Origin: an uncultured Clostridium sp.
Lineage (GTDB): Bacteria > Cyanobacteriota > Vampirovibrionia > Gastranaerophilales > Gastranaerophilaceae
Assembly: GCA_905212085.1 (NCBI GenBank)
Contig: CAJMDF010000030.1
Coordinates: 1 to 25,083 of the forward strand
Length of the DNA: 25,083 bases
Direction: 5' to 3'
The position numbers and the translations under genes are program-made. This document shows, piece after piece, positions 23,544-25,083 of the stretch. Every line of letters starts with the position of its first letter. The stretch's first letter is position 1. The notes beneath the pieces are model-generated. The model searched no databases and was not told the origin of the DNA. It was given only the letters and a program-made list of their open reading frames with translations.

Positions 23544-23576
23544 CTACTCACCCTCTTGCATTGTTAAAATGATATT

Positions 23577-23606
23577 AAAAAAGGCCGTCAAAAGACAGCC
23601 TTTAAA
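23577..23606 (-). terminator. Rho-independent terminator of rpsO
   Basis: On the minus strand AAAGGCTGTC, loop TTTT, GACGGCCTTT with one G-U pair, followed by a T run. It lies about 25 nt past the rpsO stop and separates rpsO from hydF. Confidence 0.88.
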
Positions 23607-23628
23607 ACTTTTACCATCGGTTAAAAAA

Positions 23629-23892
23629 TTAACCTCTGATACCCAATTTCTTGATTAATTCTCTATATTCATCAAGATTTTGAGATTTCAAATAAGAAAG
23701 TAATCTTTTTCTTTTACCTACCATCATTAAAAGACCTCTTTTTGTTGCGAAATCTTTTTGATTAGATTTAAGGTGTTCGGTAAGTTCAGTAATTTTTTGG
23801 CTCATTAAAGCAACTTGAACAGCTGTAGAACCAGAATCTTTTTCGTTTTTACCGTATTTTTTGATAATTTCTTGTTTGTTTTTTAAGTTCAT
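23629..23892 (-). CDS. rpsO: 30S ribosomal protein S15
   Basis: S15 binds the three-way junction of 16S rRNA helices 20-22 early in assembly of the small subunit platform. The 87-aa protein shows the family signature: 'DSGSTAVQVALMSQKITELT' followed by 'EHLKSNQKDFATKRGLLMMV', then 'GKRKRLLSYLKSQN' and 'YRELIKKLGIRG' at the end. The conserved DSG..VQ and the KR..LLxYL segments, which contact rRNA, are intact. ATG 23892 with AAAAGGA 7 nt upstream gives the normal length; a longer open frame to 23988 would cover the leader and is not credible. A leader of about 48 nt could host S15 autoregulation as in other bacteria, but I see no defined structure. Confidence 0.96.
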   Translation of the reverse strand: MNLKNKQEIIKKYGKNEKDSGSTAVQVALMSQKITELTEHLKSNQKDFATKRGLLMMVGKRKRLLSYLKSQNLDEYRELIKKLGIRG

Positions 23893-23946
23893 TTTAATTT
23901 CCTTTTCTTGTTGAGTGATTATTGGCGTAAGCACTCTACAAGTTGC

Positions 23947-23974
23947 ATGATAATATATAAATGAAAAAATGCAA
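23947..23974 (-). promoter_or_regulatory. Candidate rpsO promoter
   Basis: On the minus strand TTGCAT (23974-23969), a 16-nt spacer and TATCAT (23952-23947). The predicted TSS is near 23940, giving a ~48-nt leader before rpsO. Confidence 0.5.
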
Positions 23975-24002
23975 GCATGAAATCTCAAATATGTTAAGGT
24001 AT

Positions 24003-24656
24003 TTAAACTAATTTATGGGTTTGATAATTTGCAGTCTGCAACGCTGCAATAAATTTTGAATAAGCTTCATTTACAGAACTTGAAGTTTTATTATATAAAC
24101 CTTGATCATACAAAGAATTTTTATCAGCCATAGAAGTCAACAAATCACCTTTATTTGAAACTTGATATTTAGACATCAAACTGTTATTAATTGAGTTTTG
24201 CTGTTTTAATAAAGCCTCATATTCAGCTTCCAATTGTTTATAATTAGCAATCAAAGCTTCAGATTGAGCCTGATGTTTATCATATGCTTCCATTCGCATA
24301 TTATAAAATGCTTCTGACGGATTATATGAATATTTTGGATTATTTTGAGCAAAAGTATGAATTGATTGCAATTTCAATTGAGCCAATTGAAATTTTTCAT
24401 AAGACCCGTATTTCGCTTTTAATTCAGGGCTTTTTTCAAATTGTTCCTTTGAATCGCAGCCACGGCTGTAATATGCAACCAACATATCAGCTGCCATGGA
24501 TTTCCTGAATCTTCTTGGGCGGCTGACGCAGAGATTTTTATCTTTCGTTCTGATTTTTTTATTTGTGTATGAAATCAGCATGCTTTTATCAATGTAAATT
24601 TCAGAATTCAACGCCTCCTGAAATAAGTCGTTTCCAGGATTCAGATATATTCCCAT
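24003..24656 (-). CDS. Chimeric protein: AAA-ATPase-like N-terminus joined to a coiled-coil tail
   Basis: Residues 1-75 match the start of the AAA-ATPase-like family (PF09820-type) found in many copies in gut bacteria: 'MGIYLNPGNDLFQEALNSEI', 'YIDKSMLISY' and 'CVSRPRRFRKSMAADML'. The family's phosphate-binding 'RPRRFGKS' has Arg51 in place of Gly, which should abolish nucleotide binding. After 'GCDSKEQFEK' the family sequence stops and an unrelated helical region of ~140 aa takes over, with a coiled coil around 'QAQSEALIANYKQLEAEYEA'. Full family members exceed 500 aa. ATG 24656 has an ideal AAGGAGGT SD 7 nt upstream and a strong promoter, both apparently inherited from the AAA gene. It may be a gene fusion or a decaying gene kept open; no function can be assigned. 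Confidence 0.68.
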   Translation of the reverse strand: MGIYLNPGNDLFQEALNSEIYIDKSMLISYTNKKIRTKDKNLCVSRPRRFRKSMAADMLVAYYSRGCDSKEQFEKSPELKAKYGSYEKFQLAQLKLQSIHTFAQNNPKYSYNPSEAFYNMRMEAYDKHQAQSEALIANYKQLEAEYEALLKQQNSINNSLMSKYQVSNKGDLLTSMADKNSLYDQGLYNKTSSSVNEAYSKFIAALQTANYQTHKLV

Positions 24657-24687
24657 AACGCCTACCTCCTTGCTGAAATTTACATTT

Positions 24688-24716
24688 ATTATACCACAGT
24701 GAGGGAGAAAATGCAA
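24688..24716 (-). promoter_or_regulatory. Promoter of the chimeric AAA-like gene
   Basis: On the minus strand TTGCAT (24716-24711), a 17-nt spacer and TATAAT (24693-24688) preceded by TGg (extended -10). The AAGGAGGT lies directly downstream. This promoter-SD pair is the strongest in the window. Confidence 0.75.
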
Positions 24717-24752
24717 CTGGTTGAATTTAAAAAGCAGTGCCACTTCAATGGT

Positions 24753-24792
24753 AAAAAACAACAGAGCAGTTTCTTCACCTGCTCTGCGTTGT
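24753..24792 (-). terminator. Terminator after the SPASM-domain gene
   Basis: On the minus strand ACAA-CG-CAGAGCAG, a 9-nt loop and CTGCTCTG-TTGT form a 12-bp stem with a 2-nt bulge, followed by T6. It lies about 28 nt past the stop at 24820. Confidence 0.85.
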
Positions 24793-24819
24793 ATTTTTAC
24801 AATTTGTTTTTATTTTGTA

Positions 24820-25083
24820 TTAAATATCATTAAGAATATTATTTATTACTTCGTCTTTATCCATGAACTTTCCCTTATTAACATCATATGTACAATAATA
24901 TGGCTTAGCATAAACATTCTCTGTTAAAGAATCAGGCCGACAATCAAAGCAAGCATACCTAAATTCGCATTCTTTACAGCTTTCAATTTTATCTTTATTA
25001 AACTCTTGAATTTCTCTTTTTATAATGTTACATAGCTTATCATCTTTCAAATTTCCATGAGAAAATCTTCGCTCCATAACACA
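24820..25083 (-). CDS. Radical-SAM peptide maturase, C-terminal SPASM domain (5' partial)
   Basis: Only the last 87 codons are in the window; the frame is open to the right edge. The segment 'CKECEFRYACFDCRPDS', then 'KPYYCTYD', matches the SPASM-type auxiliary iron-sulfur domain of radical-SAM enzymes that modify ribosomal peptides, especially the grasp-with-spasm group, whose members carry 'CxxCEFRYxCxDCR'. Five Cys in the pattern CxxC, CxxC, C are present to ligate [4Fe-4S] clusters. 'SHGNLKDDKL' before it is the usual linker. ATG 25077 has no visible SD and would give a bare domain, so the gene almost certainly continues outside. The radical-SAM core (CxxxCxxC), precursor peptide and partner ATP-grasp would lie beyond 25083 if present. 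Confidence 0.8.
   Translation of the reverse strand, partial: CVMERRFSHGNLKDDKLCNIIKREIQEFNKDKIESCKECEFRYACFDCRPDSLTENVYAKPYYCTYDVNKGKFMDKDEVINNILNDI

Overview
The window is 25 kb of AT-rich bacterial chromosome carrying housekeeping genes (gyrA, mnmE, rpsO, hydF), a dTDP-rhamnose branch, several TPR proteins and debris of mobile elements. The best guess for the host is a non-photosynthetic cyanobacterial relative (Melainabacteria/Vampirovibrionia, Gastranaerophilales-like gut lineage). The GyrA C-terminal domain has the 'QNRATRG' and 'QNRGGIG' boxes I associate with cyanobacterial GyrA. HydF points to an anaerobic lifestyle with an [FeFe] hydrogenase, and TPR proteins are unusually prominent. 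This assignment is an inference from protein features and no search was run.

Region 1 (1-4670) is mobile DNA. It holds the 3' part of a large MobA/MobL-type relaxase gene with an LPD7-like N-terminal segment, then a relic of an IS200/IS605-family element (last 52 codons of tnpB plus the right-end hairpin). Next comes an unknown coiled-coil protein that probably starts at a TTG, and then a frameshifted, truncated DUF559 endonuclease-like gene. The broken DUF559 gene may mark one edge of the inserted element.

Region 2 (4723-8489, minus strand) is a tightly packed sugar operon: rfbC, a four-helix-bundle (S23/IVP family) gene, rfbB, a glycosyltransferase and rfbD. rfbA is not in the window. The four-helix-bundle gene is flanked by imperfect inverted repeats that could pair in RNA, so it looks like a small cassette inserted in the operon.

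Region 3 (8667-11933, plus) holds a small secreted protein gene and gyrA, closed by a strong bidirectional terminator. Region 4 (11949-15674, minus) is an envelope module: a secreted TPR protein whose signal peptide seems to start at an ATA codon, a small lipoprotein, and a membrane-anchored TPR protein with a retropepsin-like aspartic protease domain. It has its own near-consensus promoter.

Region 5 (15660-20490) contains an AcsE-like methyltetrahydrofolate:corrinoid methyltransferase gene without other Wood-Ljungdahl genes, a 53-residue small gene with its own SD and terminator, a nucleotidyltransferase gene, a cytosolic TPR protein and a 233-residue coiled-coil/Gly-Ala protein of unknown role. 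The TPR gene and mnmE both show TATAAT exactly 6 nt before the ATG with no SD, which predicts leaderless mRNAs.

Region 6 (20507-25083) holds mnmE, a small winged-helix protein gene, hydF and rpsO. It also holds a chimeric gene, in which the N-terminus of an AAA-ATPase-like protein with a damaged Walker A motif is joined to a coiled-coil tail. At the right edge lies the C-terminal SPASM domain of a radical-SAM peptide maturase, which hints at a RiPP locus outside the window.
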